Origin: Clostridiales bacterium UBA1381
GTDB lineage: Bacteria; Bacillota; Clostridia; UBA1381
Assembly: GCA_002305435.1 (NCBI GenBank)
Contig: DBQZ01000080.1
Location: 7,576 to 14,034, forward strand
Length of the DNA stretch: 6,459 bases
Reading direction: 5' to 3'
A model generated the notes under the pieces. That model saw nothing but the letters and a program-made list of their open reading frames with translations, was not told where the DNA came from and made no database searches. The position numbers and the translations under genes were made by a program. Below are positions 1 through 6,421 of this stretch, piece after piece. Positions within the stretch are counted from its first letter, which is position 1. The number at the start of each line of letters is the position of its first letter.

Positions 1-1676
1 GAATACTTCCTGCTGACGCTTACAGTAAAGCCCTTGGATGTCAGCATCTCCTCCGCCCTTGCTCTTGTCTGGCCTACTACGTTCGGTACTTCAACCTGAG
101 GCTTAGCCTCTTCGGAAGCACCGTCCGCTCCGGTACTAATGTATATTGTAACAACCTCTTCCTCTTTAACCTTTGTTCCCACTGCCGGAAGCTGACGTGC
201 AACCTTGCCAGCTTCGACCGTATCGCTTGGCTCCTGCGCTACCGCATAAAGCAGGTTTTCCTCAAGCAGCCGCTCTATCGCCTCTGTTTCAGTCATACCG
301 ATAACACTTGGCACGGAGATATTTCCGCCTGTAGAACCGAGTGAGATGACGAGTTTTACCTCGTTGTTCTTCTTAACCGTCTTGCCGGCTTCTGGCAGCT
401 GCGATACCACCCTGCCCTCTTCGACTACGTCCGAGAGCGAATATTCCATGCTGTCCGATATAACAAAGCCTTCATCAGATGCAAGCGTCTTTGCTTCCTC
501 AAGCGTCATATTTGTGAAATTGGGGACTACCAGCTCTTTTGCGCTGTTTAAATAGAAATAAACGCCTCCGGCAATCAGCGCCAGTACAACGACTGTCACG
601 ATAGCCAGTATTACAGCCATCTTGTCCTCTTTTTTCTGCTGTTTTGTTTTTTGCTTCCGCTTTGATTTTTTGCTGTCTTTTTTATTTGCCACGTCCTCTT
701 GTTCACCTCTGCGAGTAATGGGCGTTGTCGTTATCTCTTCAACATCCGTCTGCGGCGTTATCTTTTCTGTCGGCTCTATCTTTTTTGTCGCCTCAAGGTC
801 ATCTTCTTCTGCATCATCTACCTCGCCCTCACGGCTCGGGAGCATTTCATCAGCCAAAACAGCCCTCAAATCCTCCGTCATCTCCTGTGCGGACGAATAT
901 CGGGATGTCTGGTCTTTAGCCATAGCCTTCATCGTCACGTATGACAAATCCGCCGGAATGTCCATATTGATACATTTTACAGGCGTGGGTTCTTTCTCCA
1001 AGTGCTGCAGAGCTACTGCTACCGCCGTTTCGCCGTTAAACGGCACCTGACCGGTCAGCATTTCATAAAGCACTACACCTGTTGAATATATATCGCTCTT
1101 AGCGTCGGTAAAACCGCCTCTTGCCTGTTCCGGCGAAATATAGTGAACCGAACCCACAACGCCGCCGGCTACCGAAGTTTCAGACGCCGCCGCCCTTGCT
1201 ATACCGAAATCCGTCACCTTCAATATACCGTCGGAAGTCATCATTATATTCTGCGGCTTTATATCACGGTGTATTATACCGTTTTTATGCGCTTCTGCAA
1301 GCGCCTGACAAATCTGTATCGCAAAACCGCAGGCTTCCTGCCATGGCAGAGGGGCGTTCTTCTTTATGTATTCCTTTAAGGTAATACCGTCAACATACTC
1401 CATTACCATGTAAAGGATACCGTCCTCCTCGCCGACATCATATACTGAAACGATATTCGGATGCGAAATGCTCGCCGAAGCCTGAGCTTCCTTTTTGAAA
1501 TTCTTAACTATGGCCTCGTCATTCTTCAATGAATCACGCAGCACCTTTACTGCAACGTATCTGTTGAGCAGGCTGCATCTGGCCTTATACACCATAGCCA
1601 TTCCGCCAGAACCGAGCAGCTCAAGTATTTCATATCTGTTCCCCAGGGTTTTTCCAATTAAATTTTCACCACTCAT
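1..1676 (-). CDS. pknB: PASTA-domain Ser/Thr protein kinase PknB/PrkC, 3' end cut by the window
   Basis: I translated this by hand; the first 558 residues lie in the window and the C-terminus is missing. It is a membrane eukaryotic-type Ser/Thr kinase; in relatives such as B. subtilis PrkC the outside PASTA repeats bind muropeptides and the inside kinase controls growth, germination or wall synthesis. Visible kinase parts are the Gly-rich loop GSGGMAMVY (22-30), ATP-binding Lys44, helix-C Glu63, HRDIKPQN with catalytic Asp138, DFG with Asp156, the P+1 segment GSVHYISPEQ (175-184) and Asp195 of KSDIYS. After a charged linker (about 276-352) comes one membrane segment (353-376), then PASTA repeats at about 382-447, 453-516 and from 528 onward, the third truncated. 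All catalytic residues are present. The start ATG overlaps the prpC stop in ATGA and is preceded by GGGAGGG. The prpC gene upstream encodes the opposing phosphatase. Confidence 0.97.
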   Translation of the reverse strand, partial: MSGENLIGKTLGNRYEILELLGSGGMAMVYKARCSLLNRYVAVKVLRDSLKNDEAIVKNFKKEAQASASISHPNIVSVYDVGEEDGILYMVMEYVDGITLKEYIKKNAPLPWQEACGFAIQICQALAEAHKNGIIHRDIKPQNIMMTSDGILKVTDFGIARAAASETSVAGGVVGSVHYISPEQARGGFTDAKSDIYSTGVVLYEMLTGQVPFNGETAVAVALQHLEKEPTPVKCINMDIPADLSYVTMKAMAKDQTSRYSSAQEMTEDLRAVLADEMLPSREGEVDDAEEDDLEATKKIEPTEKITPQTDVEEITTTPITRRGEQEDVANKKDSKKSKRKQKTKQQKKEDKMAVILAIVTVVVLALIAGGVYFYLNSAKELVVPNFTNMTLEEAKTLASDEGFVISDSMEYSLSDVVEEGRVVSQLPEAGKTVKKNNEVKLVISLGSTGGNISVPSVIGMTETEAIERLLEENLLYAVAQEPSDTVEAGKVARQLPAVGTKVKEEEVVTIYISTGADGASEEAKPQVEVPNVVGQTRARAEEMLTSKGFTVSVSRKY

Positions 1677-2422
1677 ACTATAATTCCCTCCCGGTCAGTT
1701 TTGTCCAATGCAACTATCGTGATGTTGTCGCGTCCGCCGCGGCTGTTAGCCAGCTCCACAAGCGTATCGGCAGCCTTCTGCAAATCGCTGTTGGCACATA
1801 TCACATCGCATATTTCATTATCCTTAACTAAGTTCGTCAGCCCATCGCTGCACAATACCACGACTCCGCCGGTATAATCCCTGATGGAAATATCTACCTT
1901 TACGGATTCTTCTGCACCTATTGCTCTGGTGATATAGCTTCTTTTGGGGTGATGCTCAGCCATTTCCGGCGTTATTTCCCCCCGTGCCACAAGCTCTGCC
2001 ACATAGGAGTGATCCCTTGTTATCCTCTCTATCTCATTATCACGGCACAAATACGCACGGGAATCCCCCACATGAGCGGTTATCAGCTTATTTTGATATA
2101 TCATGGAAAACGTTGCCGTCGTTCCCATTCCCATTATTTTATAATGATTTTTTGCATACGTATAAATTATACTGTTGGCAGCAATAAACGCCTGGCGCAC
2201 AGCTTCCCCAGCTTCTACGTAGTCAAGCTCCGTATTCAGGTTGTTTGCCAGGTGGTTCATCACAATATCCACCATCATCATACTTGCTATCTCTCCGGCC
2301 TGATGTCCGCCCATGCCGTCTGCTACGATACCGTACAGGAACTCAAAATCATCATTAACAAAATAGCTGTCCTCGTTGAGCTTCCTTACCCTGCCAATAT
2401 CGGTAACAGCGCCGATCCTCAT
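1673..2422 (-). CDS. prpC: PP2C-family Ser/Thr protein phosphatase PrpC/Stp
   Basis: A cytosolic metal-dependent (Mn/Mg) phosphatase of the PPM/PP2C family that removes phosphate from the adjacent PASTA kinase and its substrates. At 249 residues it is about the usual length of the bacterial minimal PP2C domain. Motifs in order: NEDSYF (16-21, metal-binding Asp18), VADGMGGHQAGE (33-44, Asp35-Gly36), VGDSRAYL, the flap-region segment with DHSYV and HPKRSYITRAIG, CSDGLTNL with Asp193, and GGRDNITIV with Asp232. All expected metal-binding aspartates are present, so it should be active. The ATG is chosen because GGGGTG lies seven bases before it and MRIGAVTDIGRVRKLNED is the usual family N-terminus. 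It follows rlmN after a 38-bp gap preceded by a good promoter, and its TGA stop overlaps the kinase ATG, so phosphatase and kinase are probably translationally coupled. Confidence 0.97.
   Translation of the reverse strand: MRIGAVTDIGRVRKLNEDSYFVNDDFEFLYGIVADGMGGHQAGEIASMMMVDIVMNHLANNLNTELDYVEAGEAVRQAFIAANSIIYTYAKNHYKIMGMGTTATFSMIYQNKLITAHVGDSRAYLCRDNEIERITRDHSYVAELVARGEITPEMAEHHPKRSYITRAIGAEESVKVDISIRDYTGGVVVLCSDGLTNLVKDNEICDVICANSDLQKAADTLVELANSRGGRDNITIVALDKTDREGIIV
1686..1692 (-). promoter_or_regulatory. Ribosome binding site of pknB, inside the end of prpC
   Basis: GGGAGGG reads on the minus strand ten bases before the kinase ATG at 1676 (measured from its GGAGG core). It lies in the prpC codons for its last residues (Arg-Glu-Gly). 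A strong site here supports this kinase start and suggests the kinase can be initiated independently of, as well as coupled to, phosphatase translation. Confidence 0.8.
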
Positions 2423-2428
2423 TTAAGT

Positions 2429-2434
2429 CACCCC
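2429..2434 (-). promoter_or_regulatory. Ribosome binding site of prpC
   Basis: GGGGTG on the minus strand ends seven bases before the ATG at 2422, in the short gap after rlmN. It fixes the phosphatase start and gives the gene its own initiation signal, unlike most junctions in this operon, where the signal is inside the preceding gene. Confidence 0.75.
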
Positions 2435-2459
2435 GCTTCCGTAAAATATGCTCTTCTTT

Positions 2460-2488
2460 ATTATAACACCTTTTTTCTCAGCTGTCCA
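2460..2488 (-). promoter_or_regulatory. Candidate internal sigma-A promoter for prpC-pknB
   Basis: On the minus strand, TGGACA (2488-2483) is followed by a 17-bp spacer and TATAAT (2465-2460). The -35 box matches TTGACA at five of six bases, the -10 box is perfect, and TG one base upstream of it makes an extended -10 (TGTTATAAT). Transcription would start near 2453, leaving a leader of about 30 bases before the prpC ATG at 2422 that includes its ribosome binding site. The promoter overlaps the last rlmN codons and its stop. The -35 falls in codons for the conserved CGQL motif of RlmN, so part of the match could be coincidence. The call is from sequence only. Confidence 0.6.
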
Positions 2489-3480
2489 CAGCTGGCATGA
2501 ATATCACTGCCCAATTCCCGACGAATTGTAGCATTTATCCCAAGCTCCGTCAATGTTCTCTGGAATTTTTGTATTGTTTGCACAGAGCTTTTTTCATGAC
2601 TGCGCTCCTCAACCTTGTTTACCGGTATGAGATTAACGTGGCAGAGCATTCCGCCCAGCTTTTTTGCAAGCTCTCGTGCATTTGATTCGCTGTCGTTCAC
2701 GCCACGTATAAGCGAATATTCAAACGTAATCCGCCGATTCGTCCTTTTTATATAATCATGACACGCTCTGAGCAGCTCCTCCATACTCCACCTATTTGCT
2801 ACCGGCATTATCGTTTTTCGTATCCGATCATTCGGCGCATGGAGCGAAATGCAAAGAGTAACCGGTATATCCTCCCTGCTTAGGCTGTATATCTTATCGA
2901 CTAAGCCGCAGGTTGATATTGAAATATGACGGTAGCCGATATTAAGCCCTTTCGGATGATTAACGTTATGCAGAAATTTCATAACGTTATCGTAATTGTC
3001 GAACGGTTCGCCTATGCCCATCATTACTATATTGCCTATCCGCTCGGATAAGTCCTTTTCGGCAAATATTATCTGGTCAAGAATTTCTCCCGCCGTCAGC
3101 GACCGGTACAGCCCGCCTATGGTAGAAGCGCAAAAGCTGCACCCCATACGGCAGCCCACCTGTGATGATACACATATCGTAAGCCCGTGATGATAGCGCA
3201 TCACAACGCTTTCAATGCAGTTGCCGTCAGGCAGTTCAAACAGATATTTCACCGTCCCGTCTATTGCAGAAACGTATTTTTCCCGAATTGAAAGAGTTGA
3301 TATAAAGCTCTTTTCCCTGAGCTTTTCTCTCGTCTTTTTCGATATATTCGTCATCTCGTCAAAAGAGGTAACGCCTTTTGAAAGCCATTCAAATATCTGC
3401 CCCGCACGAAATGACGGTTCTGCTAACTCCGCGAGAAATTCCTCCAGCTCGCTGTATTCTAAATCCTTTAAATTAACCAT
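2461..3480 (-). CDS. rlmN: Dual-specificity RNA methyltransferase RlmN (23S rRNA A2503 / tRNA A37, m2A)
   Basis: A radical SAM enzyme that methylates C2 of adenosine 2503 in 23S rRNA and, in studied members, A37 of some tRNAs, tuning peptidyl-transferase function and decoding accuracy. The 339-residue length is normal. Residues 1-85 form the N-terminal accessory domain. The 4Fe-4S site is CRMGCSFC, with Cys110, Cys114 and Cys117. Cys103 sits seven residues before it, as Cys118 does in E. coli RlmN, and Cys331 in HASCGQL corresponds to the methyl-carrying Cys355. Glu90, the likely equivalent of E. coli Glu105, and the GEPFDNYDNV segment also fit. It is RlmN rather than the resistance enzyme Cfr by general resemblance and by its place beside rsmB. 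The ATG overlaps the rsmB stop by eight bases (ATGGTTAA), with only a weak AGGG site ten bases upstream, so translation probably depends on coupling. One oddity is DIH-ASC where DID or DIN is common. Confidence 0.97.
   Translation of the reverse strand: MVNLKDLEYSELEEFLAELAEPSFRAGQIFEWLSKGVTSFDEMTNISKKTREKLREKSFISTLSIREKYVSAIDGTVKYLFELPDGNCIESVVMRYHHGLTICVSSQVGCRMGCSFCASTIGGLYRSLTAGEILDQIIFAEKDLSERIGNIVMMGIGEPFDNYDNVMKFLHNVNHPKGLNIGYRHISISTCGLVDKIYSLSREDIPVTLCISLHAPNDRIRKTIMPVANRWSMEELLRACHDYIKRTNRRITFEYSLIRGVNDSESNARELAKKLGGMLCHVNLIPVNKVEERSHEKSSVQTIQKFQRTLTELGINATIRRELGSDIHASCGQLRKKVL
2479..2494. repeat. 16-bp near-perfect palindrome over the candidate -35 box
   Basis: CAGCTGTCCACAGCTG has two 7-base arms (CAGCTGT and ACAGCTG) around two central bases. 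It overlaps the -35 hexamer of the promoter proposed for prpC-pknB. It also encodes the Ser-Cys-Gly-Gln-Leu end motif of RlmN, so codon constraint may explain it. As RNA it could form a short hairpin, but the bases after it on the minus strand are A-rich, not a U run, so it is not a terminator. Confidence 0.4.
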
Positions 3481-4774
3481 GCTTCAGTTTCCCTATAAAA
3501 AATCCGTCCGTACCATGTACATCCGGGTACAGCGTTATTCTGCCGCTTTCCGCAAAAATACTCCCCGCCCGAAACGGCATGGGCGAAAAATCGGGATGGC
3601 GGTTTAAAAACCTCTCCATCACATCCTCATTTTCCTCAGGGTTAAGCGTGCAGGTACTGTACACCAGCTCGCCGCCCTTTTTCACATACCGTGCTGATGT
3701 TTCCAAAATGGAAAGCTGTATCCTCGGCAGGTCGGTATGTTCGGCGGCATTATGTTTTATATCGGGTTTGCGGCGTATGATTCCCCAGCCGGAGCATGGA
3801 GCGTCCACCAATACCTTATCCGCACAGGATTCGTATTCCGGACGAAACTCCGCCGCATCTCCCATTTTTGCATCTATAATTGAAAACCCCATGCGGTCTG
3901 CATTCTCTTTGATGAGACGCACCTTATGCTCGTGAATGTCAAAGGCTGTTATATGCCCCTTGTTTCCCATCAGCTGCGCAAGATACGTCGTCTTGCCTCC
4001 GGGAGCGGCGCATAAATCCATCACCTCATCCCCCGGCTGCGGCGCAAGGGCGGCAGGCGGAAGCATAGAGGCAACATCCTGAACCGTAAACATCCCGTCT
4101 TTATAAAGCTCGCTTGAAGCGACAGAAAGCCCTAAAACCTCCACCGCATCTTGACAAAGCTGCGACTCCTGCGCCTCTATTCCATCTTTTTCAAGCACTG
4201 CAATAAGCTCGCTGCGGCTTATCTTAAGCGTATTCACCCTTATAGTCATCTTTGGCTCGCTGTTTAGGGCTTCCATAAGCGAAACAGCTCTTTCTCGCCC
4301 AAACAGCTCAACAAACCGGCGGCACATCCACTCTGGGAAGGCGTATTCTACGCTCATCCGGGGAATTTCCTCCTCCGGCAGCCTGAGGCTGACCTTCCCA
4401 CGCTGGGCATTGCGGAGGATTGCATTCACAAATCCCGCCGAACGGGGCGCATACCGCTTAGCTAATTTCACGCTCTCATTGACCGCTGCCGACGGCGGTA
4501 TCCTATCCATCATCATAAGCTGATAAAGCCCGATTCGCAGTATGTTTATAACGTAGCGGGAAAGCTTCCTGAGCTTTACCGATGAATAGCTGCCTATTAT
4601 ATAATCAAGCGTTATCTTCCTCTGGATTACCCCGTATACTATTTGTACCGCAAGCGCCTTTTCGACCGCTGGCATATCCTGCGGCAGACTGCGTTTTAAT
4701 ACCAGATTCGGATACGCCCCGTTTTTATCTATCTCGTACAGCGACAAAAGAGCCGCTTCTCTTGCATTTTTCAC
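3473..4774 (-). CDS. rsmB: 16S rRNA (cytosine-967-C5)-methyltransferase RsmB
   Basis: A SAM-dependent enzyme that makes m5C at position 967 (E. coli numbering) of 16S rRNA, on free rRNA or the immature small subunit. The 433-residue protein has the full RsmB (Sun/Fmu) layout: a NusB-like RNA-binding domain (about 1-125, including IPPSAAVNESVKLAK), a linker region, then a Rossmann-fold methyltransferase with SAM motif MDLCAAPGGKT (252-262). DAPCSG holds Cys327 and STCTLNPEEN holds Cys375; these are the release and nucleophile cysteines, at nearly the same numbers as E. coli Cys325 and Cys375. The NusB-like N-terminus separates it from RsmF and RlmI types. The start is GTG, overlapping the yugP stop in GTGA, with AGGAGA eleven bases upstream. 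The next in-frame Met is residue 34, inside the conserved domain, so GTG is the best start. Confidence 0.95.
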   Translation of the reverse strand: MKNAREAALLSLYEIDKNGAYPNLVLKRSLPQDMPAVEKALAVQIVYGVIQRKITLDYIIGSYSSVKLRKLSRYVINILRIGLYQLMMMDRIPPSAAVNESVKLAKRYAPRSAGFVNAILRNAQRGKVSLRLPEEEIPRMSVEYAFPEWMCRRFVELFGRERAVSLMEALNSEPKMTIRVNTLKISRSELIAVLEKDGIEAQESQLCQDAVEVLGLSVASSELYKDGMFTVQDVASMLPPAALAPQPGDEVMDLCAAPGGKTTYLAQLMGNKGHITAFDIHEHKVRLIKENADRMGFSIIDAKMGDAAEFRPEYESCADKVLVDAPCSGWGIIRRKPDIKHNAAEHTDLPRIQLSILETSARYVKKGGELVYSTCTLNPEENEDVMERFLNRHPDFSPMPFRAGSIFAESGRITLYPDVHGTDGFFIGKLKHG

Positions 4775-5472
4775 CTTCTGTCGTTTCTCCTGTTCAGTAT
4801 AAGCAAAAGCCGCAAAAATTGCAGCGCCGTTGCAGCCGTTCCCGCAACGTACGTCATCGCCGCCGCTTTAAGAACCTTCTTAGCCCCTCTGAGCTCATCA
4901 TCACCCAGCATATCGTACTCATCCAATATCCGTATTGCACGGCTGCTGGCGTTAAATTCGACCGGCAGAGTTATCAGCTGGAACACAAGCACCAGCCCGA
5001 ACAGCAGCGCCCCGAACAAAGCCAGCGGCTCAAGCGAAAGTATCAGTCCTATAAAAAACAGCGGCATTGAAAGCGTATTTCCGATATTTACAACCGGCAC
5101 TATTGCGTTTCGGATTCTTATCGGCGCATATCCCACGGCATACTGCACCGCATGACCGCACTCGTGCGCAGCCACGCCGATAGCTCCCACCGAAGTCGAC
5201 TGATACGTGGAGTCCGAAAGACGCACCACATTTGCCCGCGGGTCAAAGTGGTCGCTGAGATTTCCGGAAACGTGCTCTATCCTGACGTTCGTAAGCCCGT
5301 TCCTGTCGAGTATCTGCCGTGCAGCCTGCGCCGCTGTCAGCCCACGCATATTGTATACGTCATTATATTTTGAAAACGTCGCCTTTACACCGAACGAGGC
5401 AAAAAGCGTCAGTGCAAAGCCTATTATAAGCAGGATATACGTAGGGTCATAATAAAATCCGTATCCAAACAT
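4771..5472 (-). CDS. yugP: YugP-family membrane zinc metallopeptidase
   Basis: A predicted membrane-embedded zinc peptidase of the YugP family (neutral zinc metallopeptidase 2 type); its substrate is not established, so only the enzyme class is assigned. The 233-residue length is typical. An N-terminal membrane segment (about 11-29) is followed by a soluble part containing the TAAQAARQILDRNGL segment and the zinc motif HECGH (His103, Glu104, His107). Two more hydrophobic segments follow (about 124-146 and 149-168), then PVEFNASSRA (170-179), where Glu172 is the likely third zinc ligand, and a last hydrophobic segment (about 206-226). The active-site residues are intact. The ATG is 16 bp after the fmt stop, with AAAGGAAA just upstream, and its TGA overlaps the rsmB GTG. 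Its position among translation genes shows co-expression but does not by itself reveal a role in translation. Confidence 0.95.
   Translation of the reverse strand: MFGYGFYYDPTYILLIIGFALTLFASFGVKATFSKYNDVYNMRGLTAAQAARQILDRNGLTNVRIEHVSGNLSDHFDPRANVVRLSDSTYQSTSVGAIGVAAHECGHAVQYAVGYAPIRIRNAIVPVVNIGNTLSMPLFFIGLILSLEPLALFGALLFGLVLVFQLITLPVEFNASSRAIRILDEYDMLGDDELRGAKKVLKAAAMTYVAGTAATALQFLRLLLILNRRNDRR
4786..4791 (-). promoter_or_regulatory. Ribosome binding site supporting the rsmB GTG start
   Basis: AGGAGA on the minus strand lies eleven bases before the GTG at 4774, within the last yugP codons. The spacing is a little long, but no ATG is available before residue 34, so this site with the GTG is the most likely initiation region. 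Confidence 0.65.
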
Positions 5473-5488
5473 AGCGTTTCCTTTCCCG

Positions 5489-6421
5489 TTACTGTCCTAA
5501 AACCGTTCCGCTTTCGATTGAATGTCCTCTCAGATAATCGGCCGCTTCCATACGGCGGCTTCCCGCAAACTGCACAGTCCTTAAATAAAGGCCGCCGTTT
5601 TTGCATTTTATGAGTATTCCGCCTTTTGCGTCGGCACGCAGGATACAGCCATATTCGCCGTCAAAATCACCTTCCGCCTTTTCGGCATCATATATTTTTA
5701 CCGTTTCGCCTTTATAATATGTGTATGCCGCCGGCCACGGATTCATGGCACATATCTGCTTTGATATTTCCTCCTTGGAACGTGACCAGTCTATTTCGCC
5801 CATCTGTTTTTTTATCATAGGCGCATACGTTGCCTCCGCATCATTTTGCGGTTCGGGCACAATATCCGGCAGTTTTTTGAGGGTATCTACCAAAAGCTCT
5901 GCTCCCATTAAGCTCAGCCTGTCAAAAAGCTCCCCGGCGGTTTCATACTCGCCGATCTCGGTTTCAACCTTTGAAAGCATATCGCCCGTATCAAGCCCCT
6001 CGCCCATCTGCTGTATTGTGACTCCTGTCACCTTATCGCCGTTTAGGACTGCGTACTGAATCGGCGCAGCTCCGCGGTATTTTGGCAGCAGAGATGCGTG
6101 GACGTTTACACAGCCGAACCTCGGATACTCAAGCACGTACGGGGGCAGCAGCTTGCCGTAAGCCGCCACGGCTATCACGTCCGGCTGAAGCTCTGCCAAC
6201 ACCGGCTCAAGCTCCCCGTTTTTCAAGGTCTGCGGCTGATAAACCGGTATCCCCAGCTCCAGGGCTTTCTTCTTAACCTCAGGCATAGCCAGCTTATGGC
6301 CTCTCCCTTTCGGCTTATCGGGCTGAGTTACAGCCCCCACTACCTCGAAATATTCGTCCGCCGCAAGCGCTGTTAAGGATGCTGCGCCGAAATCCGGCGT
6401 TCCCATAAACAATACCCTCAT
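5489..6421 (-). CDS. fmt: Methionyl-tRNA formyltransferase
   Basis: A cytosolic enzyme that transfers the formyl group of 10-formyltetrahydrofolate to Met-tRNAfMet, making the initiator used by bacterial ribosomes. The 310-residue protein is close to the usual 310-315. It starts with the canonical MRVLFMGTPDFG and has the loop QPDKPKGRGHKL (33-44) that contacts tRNA in the E. coli enzyme. The formyl-donor site is VNVHASLLPKYRGAAPI, and Asn106, His108 and Asp144 match the E. coli catalytic residues in number. From about residue 205 a C-terminal OB-fold-like tRNA-binding domain follows (YKGETVKIYDAE through LRTVQFAGSRRMEAADYLRG). The ATG overlaps the stop of an upstream partial frame as ATGA, with AGGGAGGAA in front. 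I see nothing abnormal and am very sure of the call. Confidence 0.99.
   Translation of the reverse strand: MRVLFMGTPDFGAASLTALAADEYFEVVGAVTQPDKPKGRGHKLAMPEVKKKALELGIPVYQPQTLKNGELEPVLAELQPDVIAVAAYGKLLPPYVLEYPRFGCVNVHASLLPKYRGAAPIQYAVLNGDKVTGVTIQQMGEGLDTGDMLSKVETEIGEYETAGELFDRLSLMGAELLVDTLKKLPDIVPEPQNDAEATYAPMIKKQMGEIDWSRSKEEISKQICAMNPWPAAYTYYKGETVKIYDAEKAEGDFDGEYGCILRADAKGGILIKCKNGGLYLRTVQFAGSRRMEAADYLRGHSIESGTVLGQ

Noticed and set aside
622..1050. Plus-strand 142-codon Ser/Phe-rich open frame that looks membrane-like
   Set aside because: It is the reverse reading of the kinase Lys/Glu-rich linker and part of the kinase domain; Phe and Ser runs come from antisense AAA and acidic codons.
2423..2460. 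Possible terminator or riboswitch in the rlmN-prpC gap
   Set aside because: The gap is only 38 bp, has no GC-rich stem followed by a U run, and is explained by a promoter leader and a ribosome binding site.
1949..2500. Plus-strand 183-codon open frame opposite prpC
   Set aside because: It lies wholly antisense to a clear PP2C gene with all motifs, has no recognisable domain, and its His/Tyr-rich composition is what a reverse reading of this gene yields.
3091..3180. RlmN could instead be the Cfr resistance methyltransferase
   Set aside because: Both share the CxxxCxxC radical SAM site, but the operon position beside rsmB and the overall RlmN-like N- and C-termini favour the housekeeping enzyme.
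4582..5070. Plus-strand 162-codon open frame across the rsmB/yugP junction
   Set aside because: It is antisense to two well-supported overlapping genes, shows no domain, and has a Gln/Arg/Ser-rich low-complexity sequence typical of a shadow frame.
5424..5606. Minus-strand 60-codon open frame over the fmt/yugP junction
   Set aside because: It is out of frame inside two strongly supported genes, with no own start signal or recognisable sequence.
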